64,000 nt of DNA. Origin: Paratrimastix pyriformis (Eukaryota > Preaxostyla > Paratrimastigidae). Under the pieces are notes generated by a model that saw nothing but the letters and a program-made list of their open reading frames with translations, was not told the origin of the DNA and searched no databases. The DNA lies in the NCBI GenBank assembly GCA_027972325.1, contig JAPMOS010000015.1:447501-511500 (forward strand), written 5' to 3'. A program made the translations under genes and the position numbers. Positions 44,563 through 54,953 of this stretch are shown in pieces; positions within the stretch are counted from its first letter, which is position 1, and every line of letters begins with the position of its first letter.

Positions 44563-47201
44563 TCAAAAGGACCAGCGCGCAATGTTCCCGTCGAGGGTGC
44601 CGGCCCAGATCGCGCTGCCCTGGCTCCAGTCGAGGACGGGGTCGGGGTCAGGCGGGGGACGGCTCTCACCGCTGGGAACCCATTCCAGTGGGCCCCACCG
44701 AACCTGGGGATCCTCCCGGGCTGCGAGGCATCCCACAGGGCCGCTGCCTAGGGTGGCGCATGGACGCCCGTTCAGCATGTCCAGAGCAACCAGCCCGGGG
44801 GCGTGGTTGGCCCAAGGGATTCCTGGGCGGGCGGGCAGGGGGAGAGGAGGGCACGATGAGGAGCGATCCACTCCCGGCCACGCGCATCAACGCACAGCAC
44901 CGGCATCGTGCCACAGACCGGCAAGGATGGCCCCGTCCAGTTCGGCCATGGGGATCCTGCGGCCCGGGAGCCCCGGGGAGATGGACGGAAGCCGAACCGT
45001 CCACAGAGGTTCCCGAGACTGGCGCGCATCGTAGAGGCGCACCTGGAGGACGAGGTGAGGCCGGATTGCCATCGCAGCAGCATGCCCACAGACCGTGCCA
45101 TCGAGGGCCGCCACCGCACAAAAAGCTTCTTGGTGCCCCACACGGGGCAGGAGCGTGCAGGGGACGGATTCGGGGCGTCCCCATGCTGCCACCACGGCTC
45201 CGCCCACAAGAGAAGGCGGCCGTGCGCCGCCGCGTCCCTGTCTGGCCCCCCCCCTTCCCCCCCTGACAGCCATCCGATCGGGTGGCGGCGGAGTGCTGCT
45301 TCGGAGGAGACGCAGATCAACCAACCGCACGTGACCATCACGGGCTCCGCTCGCGACGACCTGAGAAAACCACCGAATGGAACCGATGGTGAGAGCTGAG
45401 GGCAACCGGACCTGGTTGGCCATGAGACGGGCGCAGAGGGTGTCCTCGGGGCTCACTCGGATCAGGTGCGGCCGGCCGTTGTCGAGGCGCAGATGGTGGG
45501 CCCCATCCGAGGCGGCTGCCCGAGGAGGGAAAGAAACGCCGATGAGCACGAAGCCGAAGGAAGGATCCCCGGACCGATGACGAAGACACGCTCACGCTCG
45601 CTGCTGCCGGGGGAAAGTGCGCCCCCGTTTGGAGCCTCCCAAACGACATCCCATACCGTTGTCCTTGCCCGGCCCCGGTAAATGACCCCCTGGGGATCCT
45701 CATGGGACGCCGGCAGAGCCTCTCGTGGTTCCGCAAATGGGTTGAGGGGGGCCCAAGCAGAGGATGACGAGCCTGTGCCGGACTCACTGCGACAGGCGAG
45801 GAGAGGCGTAGTGTGTCGCAAGTGTTCGGCCAGGAAGGGCGGCCGCGGGGAGGAGATGCCAGCGGGGTCGAAGGTGCAGAGTCGAGTCACCCGGTCGCGC
45901 TCTGAGCCGTCAACCCAGTGGAGAAAGGGCCTCGCTGGGCCTTGATTGCAGACCCAATAAAAATGATCGAATCGCAAGAAAAGACAACGGGAAACGACCT
46001 GCTCCACTGAGGATGCTGGCCAGGGTCAGGCAGTGGACCGTTGGCTGGGCCGCCTCGCCGCCGATCGTGCCAACCCTGCCGCCCGGGAAAAGGGATGGGC
46101 GTGGGAAGTTTGGGTGGTTGCCACAGACATAAGGGTCGGGTTGTCAAGGGCGCTTCCCCAGGCCAACGAGCAGATCTGAATCGGATATTCAGGGTGCGGA
46201 GACTGGACGACAACCACAGACTGCGGAGGGCATCAAAAGACAGCAAACGTAGCGAAGTCCGCCGGGCAGCGGAAATGGGCCTTCGACAGTTGGGTTGAGG
46301 ACCCTCGTTCGGGAATCCCATTCGCAAAACAATGACACGCGAGTGTTGATCGCAGAAGCCACCCAGCCAGTTCCCGCTGAGACACTGGGGGTTGGGGTTG
46401 GGGTTGGGGTTGGGGTTGGGGTTGGGGTTGGGAGGAATCAACGGACCTCGACGCCCAACGGTGCTCTGAGGGTCCATGTGCCAGAAACGGCACCCCTCGG
46501 CCAGGTAAATAGGCGAGTGCGGTCACGGGTGCACTCGTTGTTGATGGCCGAGGGGGGGCAGGAATCAGGGCGGGGGTTGGAGGGGGCACCAAATCGCGAG
46601 GAGGAGAGTCTTCGAAATCACTGGAACTCCACTCGCTACTGCTGCTGCTGCTCGGGCTTTCGGGTGGAGGAAAACTGGCTCCCCCTCGCCGCCTGACAAA
46701 ACGCCTTCGGTTCTCACGACGACGTCCGCGGGCGGAATGCCTGGCGGCGGGGAGGGAAGGTGATGGCGTCGGAGCGGAAAGACTACGAGGTGGAGGCGAA
46801 GGAGTTGGAAGAGATGCCACAGGAGGCGCGGGTGTCTGAAAGGTCATCCGGTAGGAGAAACGGGCATCTTCGTAATGGGGAATCAGATCAGGAGTTGCCC
46901 CACGTCGTTGGGCCAGCGTCGTCAAGAGAGGCATGGTTTTAAAACTCGACCATAATCCATTGGTTTCCCGACTCGAAATCAAACGGACGAAACAAGGGCT
47001 GCAGGGAATCACGGGACGAGGACGGGGAAGGAGTGTCATCTGGTGCTTCTGTGCTTCTTCTAAGAAGCCCAGTCGCATATCAACCTTTTTTTTGATGAAG
47101 TATTTCTTTTTGACGGGATCATATAGGAGGCTGTTCATGGGCGGGGCGGCAGAGCCGGCGAGAGTCTCTGTGACGTCAGTTCTGATCTCTGTCCGCACCA
47201 T
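44563..47201 (-). CDS. DCAF4-like WD40 protein (putative CUL4 substrate receptor)
   Basis: The ATG at 47201 lies 14 bp from the divergent EI24 start. The N-terminal motif MNSLLYDPVKKKYF resembles the Y-D-P-x-K-x-R/K-Y-F motif near the N-terminus of DDB1- and CUL4-associated factor 4. It is followed by ATPDLIPHYEDARFSYRM and a basic/Ser-rich stretch (RRRENRRRFVRRR, then a Ser run). WD40-like blades include APVTALAYLPGRGVPFLAHG, VASAINTRVSLFCEWDSRTR, PEYPIQICSLAWGSA, SIRWFSQVVASGARDGHVRL, LVLQVRLYDARQSREPLWTV and the final SAIWAGTLDGNIARWSF, with TGA at 44565-44563. A (TTGGGG)n tract lies in one intron (donor GTCCGT, acceptor GTCTCAG). If the family call is right, it presents substrates to the CUL4-DDB1 ubiquitin ligase. 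Other WD40 families remain possible. Confidence 0.6.
46388..46433 (+). repeat. (TTGGGG)n telomere-like tract in DCAF4-like intron
   Basis: Seven to eight perfect GGGGTT units on the plus strand, in an intron of the minus-strand DCAF4-like gene. The motif matches ciliate-type telomere repeats but is internal and short. Confidence 0.9.
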
Positions 47202-47215
47202 CGAAATTGAATCAG
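47202..47215. promoter_or_regulatory. 14-bp divergent spacer, DCAF4-like / EI24
   Basis: The two ATGs lie 14 bp apart. The EI24 start at 47216 is the first ATG in frame. If an upstream TTG were used, the spacer would shrink further. No recognisable promoter motif is present. Confidence 0.5.
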
Positions 47216-48396
47216 ATGAATCAGGCTGCTGAAGCCTTTCGGGGTGTCACAGTTGGCATCAAGAATGCCCTCGCGTACCAAGGGTTTCTTCGTGTCTTTT
47301 CTTCCCCAAAGATTCGAAAGTTGCTGATCAATGCTGCTCTCAGCAGTTGTGCTCTTGGCTTGGTTGCCTGCTTCTTGAATTTTTATTACCGACCCTGGCT
47401 TGTTCATGTTGCTCTTTGGTTTGGATCCGAAAACAAAACCGCTTGGGGTGCACTTGTTCGCCTCTTCTTCGCGCTCTTCACATTCGGCACCGCTGTCCTT
47501 CCCTGGCAAGTGGCCACGTTCCAGATTGCGGGGATGTTCTGCCGAAAAATCACCAACCAAATTGTGGACCCCGATTCTCCGCCCACCCCCTCAGAGAAGA
47601 AACCTTTCCCCCGTGACCCCATTGAGATTATTCTGATGGCACTGAATGTTGCCATCGGTATGATTCCGATCATTACTGTCATTCTCGAACTCTCCATCAT
47701 TCACGCGATCCCCTACGTTGGAATGCCTCTTGAAATTATCTCTCGTTCTCTCTACTACTCGTACACCATCTGGTCCTTCAAGTGGGCCGTGGTGGAACGG
47801 AACCGCCCCGGGACGGTCCGTCGGTGCCCCCTCCCATCTACCTCTGCCTCCCCTCCAATTCCCTTTCCTCTCCCTGTGTCCCCCATCAACACATCGGTTT
47901 TTCTGACGCCCTGCATCTTAGTCTGTCGCCGAGAAGATGACCTACCTGGAGCGGTCTGCTCTTGCCGTCGTGGATCTATAATCTGACACGGCCCGAAATA
48001 GCAACTGGCCCTATTACGTCGGCTACTCGCTTCCCCTGGTTCTGCTGACGACCTTCCTTCCCGCCCCGTACGTCGGTACCTGGACTTACGGCCTGGTCCT
48101 TCCCGTCTGTCGGCTTCGTTTCCCTGTCTTGCCTTGTCTTCGCCCGATGGGCTCAGTTTGCAATGCGGTATAATCATTTTCGCCTCTTGCGCGCGAATGG
48201 GCAGATCTGGGTGATCCTGACCCACTACGTTCGAGTCATTCCCACACCCTCGAGCGACGTCGATGAGCAGCAAAAATCCCGGGAGACCTTTGGGCAGACT
48301 CCCTTCCCGATGCCTCTCTTCACGCTTCCAGTGAAGCTGCAGAACCGGGCCACCGCAGCCTATCGCGCAGCCCTGATTGAGCGGAAGGACCTGTAA
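47216..48396 (+). CDS. EI24: EI24-family endomembrane protein
   Basis: ER/endolysosomal multi-pass protein of the EI24 (etoposide-induced 2.4) family, linked to autophagy. The start MNQAAEAFRGVTVGIKNALA is at 47216. Hydrophobic spans include INAALSSCALGLVACFLNF, LVRLFFALFTFGTAVLPW, LNVAIGMIPIITVILELSI and YSLPLVLLTTFLPAPYVG. After the signature exon ending SLYYSYTIWSFKWAVVERN, an intron leads to SVAEKMTYLER, and a second one (GTCTGCTCTT...AATAG) leads to NWPYYVGYSLPL, reproducing the family's ERNWPYY motif exactly at the junction. The last exon (FAMRYNHFRLLRANGQIW) ends with TAA at 48394-48396. GC stays moderate across the whole gene. It is convergent with NSE2, 145 bp between stop codons. 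Confidence 0.88.
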
Positions 48397-48541
48397 GTAT
48401 CTACCCTGCTGCGACCAGATGACACTACATCTGACTGACTTTTCGAAATCTGCTGAAACACCTTCGGAGATGACGGGGGGGGGGGGGGGGGGATGGTTGG
48501 ATGGTCCACTGTTTACAAGACCCGGCCAAGGAGGAGTTAGA

Positions 48542-49279
48542 CTAGGCATCCTCAATTTCCGGAGGTTCTTCACCGGCATCCTCCTTGTTGGCAAGGAGCG
48601 CCTCCGTCTCAGGGTCCGGAGAGAGCGTCGCAGCTGACACGACCGCATTACATCCTGGGGAAAACAGCAACCGTCAGCTTGTTGGCTCACCGAGACAGAC
48701 CCAGGACGGGGCATGGTATCCCATCGGCACTTTTTCGGCGACCCCGTCGGGGTTTCTCAAGCAGGGCCATGATGGCCTCCCGTGAGTATACATGCCCGCA
48801 GGGGTCGCTGCGGGGGTGAACTGTCAAGGAACGTCCAGGGCCTGGGAACAGACTTCTTGACAGGATCAACAAACCGGGTTTTGGAAAGAGGACAAATAAG
48901 GACGCGGTCCGCGGCGGCGACGACCACTTCAGGCTCCCCACCCGCCCTGCGCTCTCGGAAGATTTGGAGCGAGGGGTGGTCGTCGATCTGTTCATCAGTG
49001 ATCTCTTCGGCAGTAGTCGTCAGAACATTCTCGAGCTCATCAGCTGTGGTGAGTGCATCCAACGCCGCTAAAATCGCCTTCCCCACCAACTCCTCGCGGC
49101 AATAGGCGCGCATGTTTTCTTCCAGCTGCTCCATTTGGTCCGCTAACCCTTGCTCGCGTGCGAAAACCACAGCTTCTAGAAGTTCCTGGAAAGAGAAATG
49201 TCGGCAGCCAATACAGGCCGAAACAGACCTTGATGAAATCTCGAAGCTGCCGAAGGTGATCCTGTTGGAATCTTTTCAT
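48542..49279 (-). CDS. NSMCE2: NSE2/MMS21-like SUMO E3 ligase (SMC5/6 complex)
   Basis: SP-RING SUMO ligase that docks on the SMC5 arm for DNA repair. The start MKRFQQDHLRQLRDFIK is at 49279 (an in-frame ATG at 49357 is possible). An intron with donor GTCTGTTTCGG joins to ELLEAVVFAREQGLADQM, a helical N-terminal region. The SP-RING reads VLICPLSKTRFVDPVKN, then across an intron with donor GTCTGTTCCC to DPCGHVYSREAIMAL, then PCPVLG, and across donor GTCTGTCTCGG to CNAVVSAATLS. All Cys/His ligands expected of NSE2-type SP-RINGs are visible at these exon junctions. The acidic tail ends EEPPEIEDA, TAG at 48544-48542. Three short introns with the same GTCTGT donor make this one of the best witnesses of the local splice code. 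Confidence 0.87.
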
Positions 49280-49489
49280 GGTATCTCGATCTGTCCGAGC
49301 AAGATTGGCGGGTTTTTCTCGGCTGGCGGGCTTAGCCGCACCACCGGCCCGTCCCATTCAATTGATAGCCGGATGGGTGTGTTACGACAAGGCGCATCAG
49401 GCTCCTCGAAGGAAAAAGGTTTGTGTGCGTCTTGGCCTCGATCCGCCGGTTTCATTTTTCAATTCGCTCGTCGTGGCAGTTCACTGAAC

Positions 49490-50728
49490 ATGCTTTCTGC
49501 CGGAGAGCGCAGCTTTATTGAAGATGGCATTGCTGCCGGGATTCGTGTCGATGGGCGTGCCCCCTTCACCTTTCGAGAGATGACACTCGAAGTCGATGTT
49601 CTTCCCCAAGCCAATGGCAGCGCTCGGCTGCAGCTTGGATCGCGGACCAGCAAAACCAACGTCCTGGTGGGTGTGAAGGCCGAGTTGGGGCGGTACCTCT
49701 CGAAAGCCGAATCTGCCGCTGCCACTGTGGAGCAAGACGACTCAGATGAGCGTCCAGTCGCCTCACAGTTGGGTGGGAGGATCGACGTCACCGTCCAGTG
49801 CACGGCCGGCGTGCACATCTCCGACCCGATGCTCTGGTCCCACTCGTCCCAGTCGCCCGAGGCCGTCGCTGCCCCCGAACCCGCGGCGACTTCCGGCGTC
49901 GATGGGGCCGCCGACGCCGATGCGTCCGCTGGGGCGACCCAACTGGGCGCTACTCAGGGGGGCGGCGAAGGTACCCTGACCAGCGAGGAGACCGAACAGC
50001 TACTCTCCCAGCGCCTGACGACCCTGCTCAACACGGGCGGGGCCTACAAGAGCCTCCTCGAGGTCGTCCCGGCCCAGTACTACTGGATCCTCCACGTGGA
50101 CGCCCTGGTATTCGAGGACAATGGGAACCTGCTGGACGCCCTGGCCCTGGCCACTCGGGCCGCCCTGCACAACACCCGCGTGCCCCGGCTGAAGAGCACG
50201 GAGGGGCCCACAGGTGAGGCCGAACTGGAGGTCCCCGAAGGGACACTGGCCGACGACGACGCCCAAAACATCAGAATTCCCATCGAGCCCTGCCCCACAT
50301 TCATCACCTTCAATCGGGTTGGCCCTGCCGCCTCTGGAAACCCCCTCCAGGGCTTCATCGTGGATGCCCTGCCGGCCGAGGAGCGGTGCAGCTCAGTGCG
50401 GCTGTGCGTGGGCATCACCAGTGGCGGGGTCACCTCGACCACCCTGAAGGAAGGCCCCGCGTCCCTTTCGGGGCAGGTCCTGATCGAGCTCCTCGACCGG
50501 GCCCGGGCCAGCGGCTCGGCCCTGCTGGGCGCCTTCGACCAGGCCCTGGCCCGCCTCGAGAGGCGACGAGCCGCGGCGGTGCGATGCGCCATGGAGGGCT
50601 CCTTTGCTCCGCCTCCGGAGGAGGCCGAGTCAACAGTCCCCGAGGGGCCACTGACAGAGGGCGAGGAGATCAGCCGCACCGTGTTACCCCTGTTGAATGT
50701 GACACCCGCGGCCGCAGCCTCGGCTTAA
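49490..50728 (+). CDS. EXOSC7: RRP42 / EXOSC7 exosome core subunit
   Basis: RNase PH-fold subunit of the RNA exosome ring; eukaryotic copies are catalytically inert and structural. The start MLSAGERSFIEDGIAAGIRV is at 49490, with VDGRAPFTFREMTLEVDV, SARLQLGSRTSKTNVLVGVK, YYWILHVDALVFEDNGNLLD and ALATRAALHNTRVPRLK all in family order. About 412 residues, longer than the usual size near 290 because of an Ala/Pro/Glu-rich insert after HISDPMLWSHSSQ (about 49850-49980) and an extended C-terminus (EEISRTVLPLLNVTPAA). TAA is at 50726-50728. It appears intronless over its whole length, unusual in this window. GC rises from about half at the start to clearly higher at the end. Confidence 0.93.
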   Translation: MLSAGERSFIEDGIAAGIRVDGRAPFTFREMTLEVDVLPQANGSARLQLGSRTSKTNVLVGVKAELGRYLSKAESAAATVEQDDSDERPVASQLGGRIDVTVQCTAGVHISDPMLWSHSSQSPEAVAAPEPAATSGVDGAADADASAGATQLGATQGGGEGTLTSEETEQLLSQRLTTLLNTGGAYKSLLEVVPAQYYWILHVDALVFEDNGNLLDALALATRAALHNTRVPRLKSTEGPTGEAELEVPEGTLADDDAQNIRIPIEPCPTFITFNRVGPAASGNPLQGFIVDALPAEERCSSVRLCVGITSGGVTSTTLKEGPASLSGQVLIELLDRARASGSALLGAFDQALARLERRRAAAVRCAMEGSFAPPPEEAESTVPEGPLTEGEEISRTVLPLLNVTPAAAASA

Positions 50729-50931
50729 TTCTGTTGTGTGCGCGTCATTCTCATACCGATCATCACCATCCTCTTTCCTCCCTCTCGCCCAATACGCTTC
50801 CCGATCGCCCTTCTTCTGGCCTTTGCCTTTTAGTCCTGGGCCAACCCGTTTTATTGAATCCTGAAATCACCACCTTGACGTCTTGTCAAACAGGGAATGT
50901 CACCCATTCCGCGCAACTCCGAAACCGTTCG

Positions 50932-51551
50932 ATGTCTGTCGGCCAACGCTATAACCGTGACGGTCAAGGAACCACCAAAATTGGTAATTGGTGGGAAGAG
51001 CGTGTCTTACGCGAGCAAACTCGAGAAAGGACGGTCGATCCCGTCAAGTATGGGACCACTCCTTTCGTCATCAAGCAGGACCTAAACATGGCCACCTTTG
51101 AAACGACCACACGTTCTGTTCATACACCACAAGTTACTGTGCGTCCACAAATGCCTGCTCGTCAAGCTCTTCAAGAGCAAGCCATCGAGGAGGCTGCTCG
51201 AACTGCCATGTCGCAGAGGTCCACTGTTTACGAATCCCCTCGACCTGCTTCGCGTGATTATGGGCAAGGTTTCGGTCTGTCCTCCTATCTCACCACCGAG
51301 TATTCATGCTCCCCCAAGTTCCAACGCCATTCGCCCAGATGCCCACACACTGCACTCAGAGAAACTTTCTTCCGGAGGATCCTGAGCCGAAAACTTTCGA
51401 AACCACAAATCAACGTCTCTTTGTTCCTGCTGCGAGGTTGGAGGCGACCCGAGGTCCCCTACCCCCGGTCTGTCCTCCCCTTCGGCCGGATGCCCTCACC
51501 GCCCTGCTAGGAAGACGTGCCGGTCACAATTTATTCGCGAGCGCTCCCTGA
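50932..51551 (+). CDS. SPAG8-like ciliary protein
   Basis: The start MSVGQRYNRDGQGTTKIGNW lies 203 bp downstream of RRP42 on the same strand. The N-terminal IGNWWEERVLRE resembles the NWEEER motif of sperm-associated antigen 8, a microtubule inner protein of axonemal doublets. Next come TTPFVIKQDLNMATFETT, VRPQMPARQALQEQAIEEA and SPRPASRDYGQ. One intron (GTTTCGGTCTG...CCCCAAG) joins to VPTPFAQMPTHCTQRNFLPE and PKTFETTNQRLFVPAARLEA. The stop TGA is at 51549-51551, giving about 190 residues. The family match is at motif level only. Short Pro/aromatic motifs of this kind are typical of microtubule inner proteins, and a flagellated host is consistent with the EML gene nearby. Confidence 0.6.
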
Positions 51552-51870
51552 TCGGACGCAGCCCATGACAGCGGCGGCCGGGGCGAACCCCTTTGGGAAA
51601 TGCACCGATTTCTCTTGTCCTATTACTCAGTACACCAAGGGCCTCACAAAGAACTGAGCTAAACGCCCGATCACCGGACTGGGTGGGACACGAAAGTGAT
51701 CCGAACGCGCCCGGCCCGGCTGGTCAAAGACCGACGGGCAGAAATGGGAAACAATCCGAGTCCTTGTTCGCAGGGAGCCACGAGAAAAACTTCAAAAAAA
51801 AGAGCGGGGGGGCTTCCTGCCACGAGGGAGCTGGTTAGATAAAATAACGCAAGCCAAGCGAAAAGGCGTC
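51552..51870. other. Intergenic, convergent 3' ends
   Basis: Spacer between the SPAG8-like and SAM synthetase stops. I see no gene, repeat or RNA structure in it beyond A-rich stretches near 51780-51810. Confidence 0.7.
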
Positions 51871-53408
51871 TTACACGTCAAGGTCGAGGTGCTTCACGTT
51901 CTCCCAGTCGAAGCCCTCACCGGTGCGGCCGAAGTGGCCGTAGGCGGCGGTCTTCTGGTAGCGGGGAACCTTAAGGTTGAGCTGACGGACAATGTGGCCA
52001 GGGCGGCAGTCGAAGTTCTTGCGGATAATCTTGATCAGGGTGCTGTTGGGGAGCTTGCCAGTGCCGTAGGTGTCCACGTAGATCGAAGTGGGCTCAGCGA
52101 CACCAATGGCGTAGGACAGCTGGACCAGGCAGCGATCGGCAAGCCCGGCAGCGACCAGGGACTTGGCGATCCAGCGGCCCATATAGCAGCCAGAACGGTC
52201 GACCTTAGTGTAGTCCTTGCCGGAGAAGGCACCGCCACCGTGGGCACCCTGTTTGCACAACAGGATAGGAAATAGGATAGTGATGAGTTCAATCATCTCT
52301 CGCAGATCGGAGAGGGCGCATTTCACGTTTGTGCTTTATGATTGTGCGTGAATATAAACACAGACCCAGCCACCATAGGTGTCGACGATGATCTTACGGC
52401 CAGTCAGGCCGGCATCACCAGTAGGGCCACCAACAACAAAGCGGCCAGAGGGGTTGATGAAGTACTTGGTCTTCTCGTCCAGATACTGGGCAGGAACGAC
52501 GGCGCGGACGACGTGCTCCATGAGAGCGGGGCGAAGAACCTCGTTGGAGACATCCTCAGCGTGCTGGGTCGAGATAACGACAGTGTCGACGCGAACAGGG
52601 ACGGGGCGGTGGGTGCCGGGGGCAACACGGTACTCAACGGTAACCTGGGTCTTGCCATCAGGGCGCAGCCAAGGGAGGGTGCCGTTCTTGCGAACTTCAG
52701 TCAGCTTGGCACCAAGCTTGGTGGCAAGGAGGTGGGACAGGGGCATGAGCTCGGGGGTCTAGACAAGGAAGAGTGAGCATGCAAAAAAACGCCATTGAGA
52801 TCAATGCAAACCTCGTTGGTGGCATAGCCGAACATAATACTGCAAACGAAAAGAGGGAAGTGTAAGACGCGAGAAACAACAAAAGACAGACCCCTGATCA
52901 CCAGCACCAATATCCTCCTCAGCCCGGCCGAGGTGGACACCACCGGCAATATCGGGGGACTGACGGGTCAGACGGTTCTCAACGATGCAAGTGCGCCAGT
53001 CAATGCCTGGAAGAGGACCAGGTGAGCCACAATCGAGATGATTCACAAACCGTTGACGGCATCGTCGTAGCCAACCTGGCGGACGGCCTCGCGGATGACG
53101 TGCTCGTAGTCAACTTGGGCAGCGGTGGTGATCTCACCGAAAACCATGATGAAGTTGCCCTTAGCGGCAGTCTCTGAACACCAAACAGAATAAGCAAAGT
53201 CTGTGCGAAAAAAACAACTGACCGCAGGCAACGCGGGAGTTGGGGTCCTGAGCAAGGCAGGCATCGAGGACGGCATCAGAAACCTGATCGCAAAGCTTGT
53301 CTGCGAAGATGGTGTTGGCAGAACGCGAAACAGATCATGCAGACCGGGGTGGCCCTCGTTAACGGACTCGGAAGTGAAGAGGAAAGTTTCGCCTTCAGCA
53401 GACGCCAT
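51871..53408 (-). CDS. metK: S-adenosylmethionine synthetase
   Basis: Makes S-adenosylmethionine from methionine and ATP in the cytosol. The start [21 protein letters not shown] is at 53408. Spliced signature blocks are [128 protein letters not shown] and [20 protein letters not shown]. The active-site loops and substrate residues of the family are present, and the C-terminus is [22 protein letters not shown] is at 51873-51871. Because this protein is so conserved, its six intron donors (GTCTGC, GTCAGT, GTTTGT, GTCTGT, GTTTGC, GTCTGT) give the firmest view of splice-site usage here. It is convergent with the SPAG8-like gene. Confidence 0.99.
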
Positions 53409-53634
53409 GGAAAATCTATGCTCTTTTCGGAACGCTAGCGCTCGGGGAGTACCCACCACGCGGCATGAATTGAAATCTCAATTGAGCGGAGCGCGCCTTT
53501 TTTTGCCGGAGGGCTCTGACCGGATGGCTTCGCTAATCTTCTCTTCCGCTGGGGCCCAAAACAAAATGGGGGACCTCCGAGGACGACAGAATGGAGAGAT
53601 CGACCCGTTCACTTGCGCATTCCCCTGCAATCTG

Positions 53635-54855
53635 TTACTCGGTGAAAAAAGGAGGCTCTTCTTCCTGATTGGGCTCTGCCGTCGGAGACAGTGCATTTTC
53701 TTCTCCTGATTCGGCAGTTTGATAGGCCGAGAGTCCCAGGAATGATATCGATGCTCCAATGATGACGTAGGTGGCAGCGATCCCGGACCGATCTGAGTGG
53801 GACTGTTCCATATGTACAGCTAATTTGTGGATATTTCGTTCGGCGGAGTCTGGGGGTGGGGGGGGGGGGGGGGGGGGGGTGAAGCTTGAGCTCATGAGAT
53901 GCAGACCAGTGATGAGAAACACAAGGGGAATCCAGTTCTGGTACAAAAAGTAGTGCCTTCAAATGGAAATTTATGCCGAAGGGGTCCGAACGAAGTTCCC
54001 GATCAGACGAAGGAGTTCAGCAAACGCAGACCTGAGCGTCCCGTCTGGGTTCAGGGTTTCCGAGAACAGGAGCAATGGGGCCACTGGGGTGTGTGGCTCT
54101 CTCTCGATTTGGGACGAATTTGGTGGGGGGATTCGTTGCAGTGACTCGAGGGCGTCTTGAATGAGGGCGAGCGTGCGGACGATCATGGCACTTCGTCTGC
54201 TGATGCCGGCTGCTTTGCTCGCTCGAAAACCCGCTGCGCCACCGCATTCTGGGGACGTCAAAGTACTTGCTGGAGGCTCCAGTCGGAAAGGCTGCCGAGA
54301 ATCGGATCTGCAACAAGAGCGGGGGGGTGAAGCTGAGTCCGCGGGAACGCAACCCGGCAGACTGTGATGCGAAGAAAGAATAAAAATCGTCGATGATGAC
54401 TAAACCGAGGCGGTGTGGGAAATGGTGGTATTGAGCAAAAAAGAGCCTGAGTTGGTTGTCGTCTTCTAGATACTGGCGAATGGAAAAGGGAAAGTCATTG
54501 CGCGACGAATGCCCGACGAACTTTCATAGATATGTGTTGGAGCGTCTCTTTTGATGGATTACATCCGTGAGCGAGCTGGGGGAGGTGCTGTTGGAGCTTC
54601 ACCTTCGAGCAAATGAAGAGGACATTGTGCCCACGGGATGCTATGTTGATAGCGTACTGAAAAAGAAGAGAGGATTTTCCACTGTCGCAAGATTGTAAGA
54701 GGCGCCAACGGATGGGGCGCGCGGACGGCGGACCTTCGTTCTGCACCGTATAAAACTGCGCGCCTGGAGCTCAAATGATGCGCCCTGACCGCCTCGACCG
54801 GATCCCCTTGAAATGAACCCAAGGGTAAAAAATCATCGAGGCCAAAAGATTCCAT
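53635..54855 (-). CDS. SWSAP1-like RecA-fold ATPase (RAD51 paralogue type)
   Basis: The start MESFGLDDFLPLGSFQGDPV is at 54855. Exon 1 ends in VLYGAER; donor GTCCGCCG at phase 2 joins to SGKSSLLFQYAINIASRG, rebuilding a Walker A motif (GAERSGKSS) exactly at the junction. Next come HNVLFICSKVKLQQHLPQ, an intron, then RQYLEDDNQLRLFFAQYHHF and the Walker B-like LGLVIIDDFYSFFASQ. Later exons carry ISRRSAMIVRTLALIQDALE, LRSAFAELLRLIGNF, NWIPLVFLIT and ATYVIIGASISFLGLSA, consistent with the remaining RecA strands. TAA is at 53637-53635. The best match in layout and size is SWSAP1, the SWIM-protein partner that promotes RAD51 filaments. A minus-strand frame stop near 53971 is bypassed by an intron with donor GTTCGGACC. 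Confidence 0.65.
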
Positions 54856-54953
54856 CGGGGCGGGCAAAACTTTCCGGCCACCTCGAGTTTGCCTCGATCC
54901 CCACTCGGGTTGTCCTCGCAGCCGCTGGTGTGTTGGCCTGGTTGCTGGCCACG
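54856..54953. promoter_or_regulatory. 98-bp divergent spacer, SWSAP1-like / TBL1
   Basis: Shared upstream region of about 98 bp between two well-supported start codons. No TATA box or other element can be assigned with confidence. Confidence 0.55.

Noticed and set aside
46388-46433. Chromosome end or telomere addition site
   Set aside because: The tract is short and has normal gene sequence on both sides, so it is interstitial.
48391-48400. GTAAGT after EI24 as a splice donor leading to another exon
   Set aside because: The TAA is in frame at the expected C-terminus, and the local donors are GTYTGY. The match is probably chance.
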